From an uncultured bacterium (lineage in GTDB: Bacteria > Verrucomicrobiota > Kiritimatiellia > RFP12 > UBA1067): 35,763 nucleotides of DNA. Position 1 is the first letter of the stretch. Each line of letters starts with the position of its first letter. The stretch lies in contig CACWSW010000006.1 in the NCBI GenBank assembly GCA_902763655.1, positions 1-35,763 of the forward strand, written 5' to 3'. Positions 8,170-16,135 of the stretch are shown here, piece after piece. The position numbers were made by a program, and so were the translations under genes. The notes beneath the pieces are model-generated. The model saw nothing but the letters and a program-made list of their open reading frames with translations, was not told where the DNA came from and made no database searches.

Positions 8170-8711
8170 GCAGCCGTCCTGATGCCGAGCTGATGGCGCT
8201 GTCGGCCAAGGGGGAGACGGCCGCCTTCGCGGAGCTGGTAGAAAGATACCAGAACATTCTTTTGAACTTTTTCATGCGGCGCGGCGTTTCATGGGATGAC
8301 GGGCAGGATCTCGCGCAGCAGACGTTCCTGCGGCTGTGGAACTACCGGAAGAAGTACACGGCGCAGGCGAAGTTCACGACGTTCCTGTTCCTCCTGGCGG
8401 GGCAGGTGTCCGTGGACTTCTTCCGCGCCGAGGGCCGCAGGCGCGGCCTGGAGGAGGACCTTGCGCACGAGGCGGAGGTCGCGTCGGACGCATCCCCGAA
8501 GCAGGGGGGCGCGCCGGCGGACTCTGCGGCGGGCGAGGACGTCCGTCGCGCGGTGGCTCGGCTTTCGCCGGCGCTGCGCGACGTAGTGGAGCTGGGCGTG
8601 TTCCAGGACCTGCCGTACGCGGACGTCGGCGAGATACTGGGCATTCCCGTGGGCACGGTGAAATCGCGCATGTTCAACGCGCTGAGGAAGCTGAAGGAGC
8701 TGCTGGCATGA
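8166..8711 (+). CDS. ECF-type RNA polymerase sigma factor
   Basis: A 181-residue group-4 sigma factor. Region 2 spans about residues 20-90: FAELVERYQNILLNFFMRR, then DDGQDLAQQTFLRLW, the core-binding and -10-recognition part. Region 4 spans about 125-180: LSPALRDVVELGVFQDLPYADVGEILGIPVGTVKSRMFNALRKL, an intact helix-turn-helix for -35 recognition. The linker (about 95-122) is Ala/Gly/Ser-rich. The start ATG 8166 overlaps the CvpA stop and its own stop overlaps the downstream anti-sigma start, both as ATGA. It should direct RNA polymerase to a regulon responding to whatever the downstream membrane protein senses. The promoter feeding this operon is not ECF-like, so autoregulation is not visible. 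Confidence 0.92.
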   Translation: MSSRPDAELMALSAKGETAAFAELVERYQNILLNFFMRRGVSWDDGQDLAQQTFLRLWNYRKKYTAQAKFTTFLFLLAGQVSVDFFRAEGRRRGLEEDLAHEAEVASDASPKQGGAPADSAAGEDVRRAVARLSPALRDVVELGVFQDLPYADVGEILGIPVGTVKSRMFNALRKLKELLA

Positions 8712-9385
8712 ATGAAGACATAGAGAGAGCCTTGAACGGGTCGGACGCCGACCTGCGGGCGTTCGTCGCGTCGCTGCGCGCCGCGCCCCAGGCACGCGTG
8801 CGCGCCGGCTTTGCAGCCGACGTTATGGCCGCCGTGGAGGCGGAGGCCCGGCGCGGAGCGTTCGCGCGTTCGCTGCGCGGACTGCTTCGGCCTGCCGCGC
8901 TGTTTCCGCTCGCGGCGTGCCTCGTGGCGTTGCTGGCGGTCGCGTCGATCTTCTTCCGCCCTGTTCCTAGATTCTCCCTTGAGAAGCTGGTGGCGTGCCA
9001 GCGCGCGGACGGATCGTTCTCGTCGTCGACGGCCGCCCCTTACGTGCAGGCGTACGCGGTGACGGTGCTTGCGAAGGACCCGTCCGCTGACCGCGCCGCG
9101 CTACAGCAGGCCGTCGCCGCGCTCGTGCGCGAGCAGAACGCCGAGGGGGGATGGGCCAACGCGAGCCTGAGCGCCAGGAACGTGGCGGCCCTCGCGGCGG
9201 CCTCGGAGGCCGGCGTTGACGCTGCCGTGCGCGCTTACCGGCGTGGCGTGCGCTACTTGCGCATGCACGGCATCGGCGAGATGTCCGCGGCAGACCTTTC
9301 GCGCGACGCACGTTCGGCTGCGCCCCGTCTCTCTGCGTCCGATCTTGGTATCGCGTGCAGCGTCGCCCTTGCCGCACGCCTCTGA
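8708..9385 (+). CDS. Membrane anti-sigma-like protein with QW (terpene-cyclase-type) outer domain
   Basis: A 225-residue single-pass membrane protein. Residues 1-60 are a charged cytosolic part lacking a Cys-rich zinc motif; residues 63-83 form one transmembrane helix (ALFPLAACLVALLAVASIFF). The outer part carries two motifs of the kind found in squalene-hopene cyclases and prenyltransferase barrels: QRADGSF (98-104) and QNAEGGW (143-149), each following a short helix (LEKLVAC, AVAALVRE) and spaced 45 residues apart, as in an alpha/alpha toroid. Position directly after an ECF sigma factor with an ATGA overlap is the classical anti-sigma position. Function as anti-sigma is inference from context; the toroid-like sensor is inference from the motifs. 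Confidence 0.7.
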   Translation: MNEDIERALNGSDADLRAFVASLRAAPQARVRAGFAADVMAAVEAEARRGAFARSLRGLLRPAALFPLAACLVALLAVASIFFRPVPRFSLEKLVACQRADGSFSSSTAAPYVQAYAVTVLAKDPSADRAALQQAVAALVREQNAEGGWANASLSARNVAALAAASEAGVDAAVRAYRRGVRYLRMHGIGEMSAADLSRDARSAAPRLSASDLGIACSVALAARL

Positions 9386-9420
9386 CTATGACCTCTGTGT
9401 GAGATCATCCCCACAAGATT

Positions 9421-9429
9421 TGCTATACT
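9421..9429 (+). promoter_or_regulatory. Extended -10 promoter of the FAD oxidoreductase gene
   Basis: TGC precedes TATACT at 9424-9429; no clear -35. Transcription should begin near 9436, giving a leader of about 32 bases with AGGAAGG before ATG 9468. A 6-bp palindrome, CCTTTG (9432-9437) and CAAAGG (9444-9449), surrounds the start point and could be a hairpin or operator. Confidence 0.6.
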
Positions 9430-9467
9430 TTCCTTTGCCATGCCAAAGGCAACAGGAAGGAAGTAAG

Positions 9468-10916
9468 ATGGATTTCGGAAGAAGGAGTTTCCTAAAAGGC
9501 GCGTCCATGGCGGCAGTCTCGGTCCCCGCGGTCGCGGCGGTCTCGGCCGCTTCGGCTACCACCACCCACGAGACCGACGTGCTGGTGGCAGGCGGCGGAC
9601 CGGCAGGCGTGTGCGCCGCAATAGCCGCCGCGCGGAACGGTGCGAGCGTGTTGCTTGTCGAGCGCGGCAATTGTCTCGGCGGCATGGCGACGCGCGGCCT
9701 TGTCGGACCGTTCATGACATGCTACGACAAGACGGGCTCCGTGCAGATCATCCGCGGCCTCTTCAACGAGATCGTCGAGCGGCTCGTGGCGCGCGGCGGC
9801 GCGATCCACCCGAAGGACTGCCGCGCCGGCACCGCGTTCACGAGCTGGATCAAGATCGGCCACGACCACTGCACGCCGTTCGAGCCCGAGGCGCTGAAGC
9901 TCCTGCTGGACGAGATGTGCGCCGAGGCCGGCGTAAAGGTGCTCTTCCACGCGGACTTCGTCGAGCCGCTGATGGACGGCACGCGCATCGCCGGCGCGCG
10001 GCTCTTCACGAAGGCCGGTTTCCGCGACGTGCGCGCGAAGGTCGTAATCGACGCGACGGGCGACGCCGATGTGGCATTCCGCGCAGGTGTCCCCACGGAG
10101 TTCGGCGATCCCAAGGGCAAGCGCGTCCAGCCAGCCACCATGTTCTTCCGGATCGGCAACTGCGATCTCGCTGCGATCACGGCGGACATCGAGGCAAACA
10201 AGGACAACTTCTACCGCAAGGACGGCGTGAACTACCGCTCGCTCCACTGGCGCGTGGCCGAGGCCCGCGCGGCGGGGGACTGGAACCTCAAGCGGGTGTC
10301 GATCGGTCTTTTCCGCGGCGTGAAGGAAGACGAGTGGTTCATCAACACCTCTCGCATCATGGGCGTCGATTCCACGGATCCGGAGAGCTGGAGCGCGGCG
10401 GAGTCCGCCGGGCGCGCGCAGGTCGATCAGATTTTCCGCTTCTTCAGGAAGTACGTCCCCGGCTGCAGGGACGCGCGGCTGCTCTGCACCGGTTCCACGG
10501 TGGGCGTGAGGGAGTCACGCCACGTCTTCGGGGAATACCGTCTCACAGTGGACGACTGCCTTGAGGGCCGCGTGCCGGCGGACTCGGTGCTGCTCGCGGC
10601 GAATTCGGTCGACATCCACGGCCGCTTCGGTCCCATGAGCAACCAGTACGTCACGGTGAAGAACGGCAACTGGTACGGCGTTCCGTACCGCTGCCTCGTG
10701 CCGCTGAAGGTGGAAGGCCTGCTCGTGGCCGGGCGCTGCCTATCCGCCACGAGCGAGGCCGCGGGCGCGGTGCGCGTGATGCCGCCCGTGATGGCGATGG
10801 GACAGGCGGCAGGAACGGCGGCGGCGCTCTGCGTGAAGACGGGCGCGTCACCGCGCTCGCTAGATGCGGCGGCACTCGTGAAGACGCTCAAGGAGCAGGG
10901 CGCGTTTCTGGGATGA
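9468..10916 (+). CDS. Tat-exported FAD-dependent oxidoreductase
   Basis: A 482-residue flavoprotein of the PF12831 type. The N-terminus MDFGRRSFLKGASMAAVSV is a twin-arginine signal (RRSFLK), so the protein is folded with its cofactor before export. The dinucleotide-binding fold starts at about residue 36 (TDVLVAGGGPAGVCAAIAAARNGASVLLVE), with GGGPAG at 42-47. A C-terminal FAD motif, GLLVAGRCLSATSEAAGAVRVMPPVMAMGQAAGTAAAL, is intact. The redox substrate is unknown; relatives are common beside polysaccharide-utilisation genes. The real start is ATG 9468, after AGGAAGG (9454-9460); the frame is open further upstream, but that part overlaps the preceding gene and the promoter. It ends seven bases before miaB. 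Confidence 0.85.
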   Translation: MDFGRRSFLKGASMAAVSVPAVAAVSAASATTTHETDVLVAGGGPAGVCAAIAAARNGASVLLVERGNCLGGMATRGLVGPFMTCYDKTGSVQIIRGLFNEIVERLVARGGAIHPKDCRAGTAFTSWIKIGHDHCTPFEPEALKLLLDEMCAEAGVKVLFHADFVEPLMDGTRIAGARLFTKAGFRDVRAKVVIDATGDADVAFRAGVPTEFGDPKGKRVQPATMFFRIGNCDLAAITADIEANKDNFYRKDGVNYRSLHWRVAEARAAGDWNLKRVSIGLFRGVKEDEWFINTSRIMGVDSTDPESWSAAESAGRAQVDQIFRFFRKYVPGCRDARLLCTGSTVGVRESRHVFGEYRLTVDDCLEGRVPADSVLLAANSVDIHGRFGPMSNQYVTVKNGNWYGVPYRCLVPLKVEGLLVAGRCLSATSEAAGAVRVMPPVMAMGQAAGTAAALCVKTGASPRSLDAAALVKTLKEQGAFLG

Positions 10917-10923
10917 GTGCGGC

Positions 10924-12291
10924 ATGACTTTCCACCTGCATACATACGGTTGCCAGATGAACGTGCGCGACAGCGAGGCCGTCGAGGCCCTGCTGTCGGC
11001 GGCGGGGCACGTGCGCGTCGAGAACGAATCCGACGCGGAGCTCGTGATCGTCAACTCCTGCACCGTGCGCGACATGGCCGAACGCAAGGCCGTGGGCAAG
11101 TGCGGCAACCTGATCGCCGCCAAGCAGGGACGCGGTAGGGTCAGCGAGTCTGGCGGCCGCGTCAAGATCGTGGGGCTGATGGGTTGCGCCGTCAAGCGGA
11201 TGGGCGCGGACGTTTTCAAGTCGTTGCCGAACCTAGACTTTGCTGTGGGGCCGCGCCGGTTCGGCGCGATCCCGCGTCTGGTGGAGCGTTGCCTCGCAGG
11301 CGAGAAGCGCATTCTCGAACTGCCGGACGACGACGAGGTGCCGACGGGGATGGACGCGCACGGCGTCACTTCTTTTCAGAGTTTCGTCACGGTGCTGCTC
11401 GGCTGCGACAACCGCTGCAGCTACTGCATCGTGCCTGACGTGCGCGGACACGAGTATTCGCGTCCTGCACGCGAGGTGGTGGCAGAGGTGCGCGCGCTTG
11501 CCGCGCGTGGCGTGAAGGAGGTGTGCCTGCTCGGACAAAGCGTGTTGCGCTACGGCAAGCGCAATCCGGCGTGGCTGCCCGACGATCCGCCCAGCCCCGG
11601 TGGCTACACGGAGGCGTTCCCGCGTCTCCTGGAGGCGTTGAGCGCCATCGACGGACTGAAGCGCATCCGCTTCACGAGCGCGCATCCGAAGGGTTGCACG
11701 GACGAGCTGGTGCGCGCGTACGCCGAGTTTCCGAAGGTCTGCCGCCACCTCCACTTGCCCGTGCAGAGCGGGAGCGACCGCGTGCTGAGGGAGATGGGGC
11801 GGCATTACACGCGCGCCGAGTATCTGGCGGCGGTCGCGAAGCTGCGCGCGTTCGATCCGGAGTTCGCCGTGACGACCGACGTGATCGTGGGCTATCCCGG
11901 CGAGACGGAGGCCGACTTCGAGGAGACGCGCTCTCTCATGGAGGAGGCCGGGTTCGACAACGCGTTCGTCTTCAAGTACTCGCCGCGCCCCGGCACACGC
12001 TCGGCCGCGCTGCCCGACGACGTGCCGACGGAGGAGAAGGAGCGACGCGACCAGGTGCTGCTCGCCGACCAGCAGGTGCGCGGGCAGGCGCGCAACGAGC
12101 GTCTCGTGGGAACCGTGCGCGAGGTCCTGGTGGAAGGACCGTCCCTGCGCAATGCCGCCCGCTGGAGTGGACGTGACGGCGGCAACCGCATAGTCGTATT
12201 CGAGCCGAAGGGGCCGCTCGTGGCCGGCGAACCAGTGAATGTGCGCATCGTCGAGGCTCACCCGCAGATTCTTGTCGGTGAAGTCGTCTAG
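10924..12291 (+). CDS. miaB: tRNA-2-methylthio-N6-dimethylallyladenosine synthase (MiaB-like)
   Basis: A 455-residue radical-SAM methylthiotransferase that adds a methylthio group to position 37 of tRNAs. The N-terminal UPF0004 cluster ligands are Cys 10 (YGCQMN), Cys 46 (NSCTVR) and Cys 88 (MGCAVK). The radical-SAM motif is GCDNRCSYC with Cys 161, 165 and 168. HLPVQSGSDRVLREMGRHYT and TTDVIVGYPGETEADF are typical, and a TRAM domain (about 390-450) closes the protein. The usual LLGQNVNSYG loop reads LLGQSVLRYG, a departure from canonical MiaB; MtaB or RimO is less likely because of YGCQMN and the IVP after the third Cys. The ribosome-binding site before ATG 10924 is weak, suggesting coupling to the oxidoreductase gene. 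Confidence 0.88.
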   Translation: MTFHLHTYGCQMNVRDSEAVEALLSAAGHVRVENESDAELVIVNSCTVRDMAERKAVGKCGNLIAAKQGRGRVSESGGRVKIVGLMGCAVKRMGADVFKSLPNLDFAVGPRRFGAIPRLVERCLAGEKRILELPDDDEVPTGMDAHGVTSFQSFVTVLLGCDNRCSYCIVPDVRGHEYSRPAREVVAEVRALAARGVKEVCLLGQSVLRYGKRNPAWLPDDPPSPGGYTEAFPRLLEALSAIDGLKRIRFTSAHPKGCTDELVRAYAEFPKVCRHLHLPVQSGSDRVLREMGRHYTRAEYLAAVAKLRAFDPEFAVTTDVIVGYPGETEADFEETRSLMEEAGFDNAFVFKYSPRPGTRSAALPDDVPTEEKERRDQVLLADQQVRGQARNERLVGTVREVLVEGPSLRNAARWSGRDGGNRIVVFEPKGPLVAGEPVNVRIVEAHPQILVGEVV

Positions 12292-12318
12292 AAAGGGATT
12301 TGTCAGGAAAGGGAAAAC

Positions 12319-13755
12319 ATGAAGATCTTCGTCATAGGCGCAGGCTTTACGGGCATGCAGCTTGCGCGGACGCTCGTGCTGGAGCGGAACAACGTCGTCC
12401 TCATCGACAATGACCCCGAGCGCGTGCGGTACGCCAGCGACCAGCTGGACTGCACGGTGCTTGAGGCGGACGGCAACAACCTGGAATCGCTTGAGGCGGC
12501 CGGAATCGCCTCTGCCGACGCGCTCGTTACGCTAACTGCGGACGACGAGATCAACATGATCACGTGCTCTCTCGTCGACTCCGTCTATCCGCGCATCCAG
12601 AAGATCGCTCGGGTCCGGAACTACGCCTACTACACGGCGGCGGACGTGGCGCGGCAGCGCGCGAAGTCCGCAATGCCCGCGTCGCGCCCGCTCTACGGAA
12701 TCGACGGCATGCTCAATCCCGAGGTCGAGGCTGCGGACGCCATTTCCGCTGCGCTCGAACACGGCGCCATTGGCAGCGTCATCGAGCTGGATGCCGATTT
12801 CGGAATCACGACGCTCTCCATCGGCGAGGGAAGTCAGCTTGTCGGCATGCCGCTCGCGGAACTGTCCAAGCTGGATGGCTGGCGCTACCTTGTGGCTTTT
12901 GTCGAGTCGGTCGACGGCACGACCGCGCTGCCGAACGGTCGGACCACGCTTGCCGTCGGCGACCAGATCGGCCTCGTCTCGCGCCTTTCGGACATCTCGC
13001 AGCTCGTCGCCTACACGAAGACGCCTCAGACGCAACTGCGGCGCGTCGTCGTGTTTGGCGCCGATCGCGTGGGCTCTCTGCTGCTGGCGCGACAGCAGCG
13101 GAAGCAGCACGTCTCCCTCTGGCGGCGACTGTTCGGCATGTCATCCTCCGACGTCTACCAGAAGCTGGTTGTGGTCGATCGGAATCCCGACCTTTGCCAC
13201 GAGACGGTGGAAAGGTTCCCCGACGTGCGCGTGCTGTGCGGAGACGTCACCGACGAAGCCCTGTTGAGCGAGGAGGACATCTTCTCCAGCGATCTGCTCG
13301 TGGCAGCCTCCGGAAACTACGAGCTGAACCTCGTGACGGCAGCCTACCTCAAGTCGCGCGGCGTGAAGAAGACGATCGCGCTCACCGCCAACTCGTCGTA
13401 CGGCGACATCGCGCGGAAGCTTGGCGTGGACGTGGCGGTTCCCATGCGGGGAACGGTGGTGGACAGCATACGGGGACGCCTCCGCGGCGGACGCGTGGAG
13501 GCCGTGCATTCCGTCTGCAACCGCCGCTTCGAGATCGTCGAGGGGTATATCTCGCCAAAGAGCCCTGTCGTCGGGAAGCGTCTGCAGGACGTGATGGACC
13601 TTGGCACGTTTCTCGTGCTGCTGTACCGCACTGCCTCCGGTGCGGCCTACGAGGTGCCGCGCGGCGGGACCATCCTGGAGGCAGACGCTCATGTGGTGCT
13701 CATTACCCATGCGGGCGACACGCGGCTGGTGGCACGCTTCTGCGGCAAGGAGTGA
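12319..13755 (+). CDS. trkA: Trk potassium uptake regulatory subunit TrkA
   Basis: A 478-residue cytoplasmic regulator that gates the TrkH channel through NAD(H)/ATP binding. Two RCK units are visible: RCK-N1 starts MKIFVIGAGFTGMQLARTLVLERNNVVLIDND (GAGFTG Rossmann loop), with its RCK-C1 near residues 150-230. RCK-N2 starts near 240 (RRVVVFGADRVGSLLLAR), but its Rossmann glycines are altered and an insertion (WRRLFGMSSSDVYQK) splits it. RCK-C2 follows at about 400-475. Length is normal for the duplicated form. AGGAAAGGGA stands upstream of ATG 12319. trkH begins three bases after the stop, so the two are one operon. Confidence in identity is high; the second nucleotide site may not bind NAD. 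Confidence 0.9.
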   Translation: MKIFVIGAGFTGMQLARTLVLERNNVVLIDNDPERVRYASDQLDCTVLEADGNNLESLEAAGIASADALVTLTADDEINMITCSLVDSVYPRIQKIARVRNYAYYTAADVARQRAKSAMPASRPLYGIDGMLNPEVEAADAISAALEHGAIGSVIELDADFGITTLSIGEGSQLVGMPLAELSKLDGWRYLVAFVESVDGTTALPNGRTTLAVGDQIGLVSRLSDISQLVAYTKTPQTQLRRVVVFGADRVGSLLLARQQRKQHVSLWRRLFGMSSSDVYQKLVVVDRNPDLCHETVERFPDVRVLCGDVTDEALLSEEDIFSSDLLVAASGNYELNLVTAAYLKSRGVKKTIALTANSSYGDIARKLGVDVAVPMRGTVVDSIRGRLRGGRVEAVHSVCNRRFEIVEGYISPKSPVVGKRLQDVMDLGTFLVLLYRTASGAAYEVPRGGTILEADAHVVLITHAGDTRLVARFCGKE

Positions 13756-13758
13756 TCG

Positions 13759-15213
13759 ATGGCGTTCTCGTTCCTCCGCATCCTCACCTACATCCTCGGC
13801 CTCGTCGGCACGTCCATGCTGCTGCCGCTGGGTGTCGCGCTCTGGAAAGGCGAGTCGGCCGTGGTGCCTGCGTTCCTCTTGCCGATGCTGGCTGGCTGGA
13901 GCGTGGCGATCGCGTTCTGGCTGCTCGCGCGTGGGCGGCCGCGGGTCTTCGACGTACAGCATGCGTTCGGCACCGTCGGCGGCATATGGGTGGCCATCTG
14001 CCTTTTCGGCGCGTTGCCGCTGCTCTTCAGCGGCTGTTTCCCGTCGTTCACGGACGCCGTGTTCGAAAGCGTGAGCGGGTTCACCACCACGGGGGCGTCA
14101 GTGCTGTCCGACGTCGAGGGCCTGCCGTGCAGCGTGAACCTCTGGCGCTGCGAGACGCATTGGCTGGGAGGCCTGGGCGTGATCGCGCTCGCGGTCGCGC
14201 TGATCCCGCTGCTGGGCATCGGCGGGTTCCGTCTCATCAAGGCCGAGACCACGGGTCCTGACAAGGCGAAGCTCACATCCCTCATCGCCAACACGGCGAA
14301 GACGCTGTGGTTCATCTACATGGCGCTCACGGCAGTACAGGCGCTGCTGCTTTGGCATGCCGGCATGGGGGCGGTGGACGCCCTCGCCCATGCGTTCTCG
14401 ACGATGGGCACCGGCGGGTTCTCGACGCGCAACGCGAGCGTAGGCGCGTTCGGCCTGCCGGCGGCGGAGTGGATCTGCACAGCCTTCATGCTGTTGGCTT
14501 CCGTGAACTTCACGCTCTACTACCGTATGCTGACGGGGCGTCTCGGAGAGGTCGCCCGCGATTCGGAGCTGCGCACGTTCATTGCCCTCGTGGTCGGTGC
14601 TGTCGTCTTCGCGACGGCGGTCGGGTGGCGTTCCTGGGATACGGCTGGCGTGACCTTGCGCGCCGTGGCGTTCCAGGTGTCGTCCATCGTCTCCACGACG
14701 GGCTTCATGACGGACGACTACCTCGCCTGGCGGCCGGCGGCGCAGGTGACGATCTTCCTGCTGTTCTTCATCGGCGGATGCTCCGGTTCCACGGCGGGCG
14801 GGATCAAGGTCATCCGCTGGACGATCCTCGGCAAGCAGCTGCGCAACGAGCTGCGCCGCATCCTGCATCCGCACGAGGTCTTCACGCTGAGTATCAACGG
14901 CTGTGCTGGCCGCGAGGCGTTCGTACCTGTCGTGGCCTCGTTCGTGTTCGTCTACATGCTGCTCGTTCTCGCCACGACATTCGCGGGCGCGCTGGCCGGG
15001 CTCGACGTGTTCACGGCCTTTACGGCAGCGCTCAGCATGGTGGGCAACGTCGGGCCGGCGTTCGGACAGCTCGGGCCGACGTCCAACTACGGCGCTCTCG
15101 CCGCCCCGCTAAAGTGGTTCTACATGTTCGCGATGCTCGCGGGGCGCCTGGAGATATATACGCTGCTCATCCTCGTTGGCCGCGCCTGCTTCCTTCGCCG
15201 CCGTGTGGTATAA
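13759..15213 (+). CDS. trkH: Trk-type potassium channel subunit TrkH
   Basis: A 484-residue inner-membrane potassium transporter subunit with about ten transmembrane helices. Four pore-loop filters are readable: VSGFTTTGAS, FSTMGTGGFST, SSIVSTTGFMT and ALSMVGNVGPAFG, each holding the selectivity glycine. HWLGGLGVIALAVALIPLLG, following the first loop, and GGCSGSTAGGIKVIRW are characteristic of TrkH/KtrB; the latter helix forms the gate loop. It partners TrkA encoded immediately upstream. The stop codon TAA (15211-15213) is embedded in the TATAAT of the next promoter. Nothing in the sequence distinguishes proton-coupled TrkH from sodium-dependent KtrB action; the long form and TrkA of the duplicated type favour TrkH. 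Confidence 0.92.
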   Translation: MAFSFLRILTYILGLVGTSMLLPLGVALWKGESAVVPAFLLPMLAGWSVAIAFWLLARGRPRVFDVQHAFGTVGGIWVAICLFGALPLLFSGCFPSFTDAVFESVSGFTTTGASVLSDVEGLPCSVNLWRCETHWLGGLGVIALAVALIPLLGIGGFRLIKAETTGPDKAKLTSLIANTAKTLWFIYMALTAVQALLLWHAGMGAVDALAHAFSTMGTGGFSTRNASVGAFGLPAAEWICTAFMLLASVNFTLYYRMLTGRLGEVARDSELRTFIALVVGAVVFATAVGWRSWDTAGVTLRAVAFQVSSIVSTTGFMTDDYLAWRPAAQVTIFLLFFIGGCSGSTAGGIKVIRWTILGKQLRNELRRILHPHEVFTLSINGCAGREAFVPVVASFVFVYMLLVLATTFAGALAGLDVFTAFTAALSMVGNVGPAFGQLGPTSNYGALAAPLKWFYMFAMLAGRLEIYTLLILVGRACFLRRRVV

Positions 15214-15214
15214 T
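15206..15214 (+). promoter_or_regulatory. Extended -10 promoter overlapping the trkH stop
   Basis: TGG precedes a perfect TATAAT at 15209-15214; the motif TGGTATAATG is nearly the same as that before argB. TATAAT contains the trkH stop codon TAA. Transcription near 15221 would give a leader of about 57 bases carrying a 9-base repeat and then TAGGAGAG before ATG 15278. Confidence 0.66.
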
Positions 15215-15237
15215 GTGCGCAGAAATCATTGTTAGCA

Positions 15238-15264
15238 ACAAAGTACACAAAGAGCACAAAGGAC
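15238..15264 (+). repeat. Three 9-base tandem repeats in the leader
   Basis: ACAAAGTAC, ACAAAGAGC and ACAAAGGAC are three adjacent copies of ACAAAGNNC, lying between the promoter and the ribosome-binding site of the phosphoesterase gene. Confidence 0.65.
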
Positions 15265-15277
15265 GTAGGAGAGAGAA

Positions 15278-16069
15278 ATGCGTAGATTATGGAAACTCGC
15301 AGTGGTTGTCGCCGGCATGTTGGCGGGATGCTGCACTCCGCCGGAGACGGCGGCGTCGCGGCCGCTCACGATGATGAGCCTCAACATCCGCATCGGGTGC
15401 GGGCTGCACGATCCGTTCAAGCTGCCGAAGGGCAGCCTTGGGCATCTCCCGCAGTGCGCGGAGGTGATAAAGGCTGCGAATCCCGACTGGGTGGCCATCC
15501 AGGAGATCGACCGTTGCGCCGACCGCGTGGGCGGCGTGGACCAGACGGCCGAGCTCGCGAAGCTCTGCGGCATGAAGGGGACCTTCGTGAAGAAGGTGTC
15601 CAGGCCCGGCGGCGACTACGGGCTCGCCATCCTCTCGAAGGAGGAGCCGTTGTCCGTCTCGAAGGTGTTGATGCCCGGCTCGTCGCACACGCGCTGCCTG
15701 GAGATCGTCGAGTTCAAGGATTACATCGTGGCATGCACGCACTTCCCGCTGAAGGAGGTTTTCCGCGACCGCGCGGCGGAGATCGTGCGCGTCAACCTGT
15801 CCGATCTCGGCAAGCCGGTCTTCATCGCCGGCGACTTCAACGCGCTGCCGGAGTCAAACGCCATCGCGATCATGAAAAAGGACTTTACGATCCTGAACGA
15901 CGTGACACAGCCGACGTTCCGCGCCGACAATCCGACGAAGTGCATCGACTACATCATGGTCGACACGGCCCACGCGGATCGCGTCGAGGTTCTCTCGCGC
16001 AAGGTGATTGCCGCCCCCGAGGCGACTGACCACTGCGCGCTCATCGTGACGGCGAACTTCAAGAGATAA
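15278..16069 (+). CDS. Endonuclease/exonuclease/phosphatase-family lipoprotein
   Basis: A 263-residue predicted lipoprotein: the signal RRLWKLAVVVAGMLAGC has a lipobox with Cys 18. The mature part is an EEP hydrolase (DNase-I-like fold), with Asn 36 in MSLNIRIG, Glu 76 in WVAIQEIDR, His 155 in CTHFPL, Asp 186 and Asn 188 in GDFNALPES, Asp 224 in IDYIMV, and the Asp-His pair TDHCALI (251-252). All catalytic and metal residues are present. Surface EEP proteins cleave phosphodiesters in nucleic acids, sphingomyelin or sugar phosphates; the substrate here is unknown. ATG 15278 follows TAGGAGAG. The next gene starts 66 bases on and may share its transcript. Confidence 0.85.
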   Translation: MRRLWKLAVVVAGMLAGCCTPPETAASRPLTMMSLNIRIGCGLHDPFKLPKGSLGHLPQCAEVIKAANPDWVAIQEIDRCADRVGGVDQTAELAKLCGMKGTFVKKVSRPGGDYGLAILSKEEPLSVSKVLMPGSSHTRCLEIVEFKDYIVACTHFPLKEVFRDRAAEIVRVNLSDLGKPVFIAGDFNALPESNAIAIMKKDFTILNDVTQPTFRADNPTKCIDYIMVDTAHADRVEVLSRKVIAAPEATDHCALIVTANFKR

Positions 16070-16096
16070 CCATTGACATCAAGTGATAAGGTTCAA

Positions 16097-16123
16097 CGCA
16101 AAGGTAGAGGAGGCAGAGGACAT
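16097..16123 (+). repeat. Degenerate 9-base repeat before the large glycosidase gene
   Basis: CGCAAAGGT, AGAGGAGGC and AGAGGACAT are three adjacent 9-base units sharing G2 and A6. They look like a decayed relative of the ACAAAG array at 15238 and occupy the same place, between a stop codon and the next ribosome-binding site. Confidence 0.35.
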
Positions 16124-16135
16124 TAAGGGGTGCAC

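Noticed and set aside
16073..16078. A perfect TTGACA before the giant glycosidase gene.
   Set aside because: No TATAAT-like hexamer lies 15-19 bases downstream; the sequence there is the repeat region. Probably chance.
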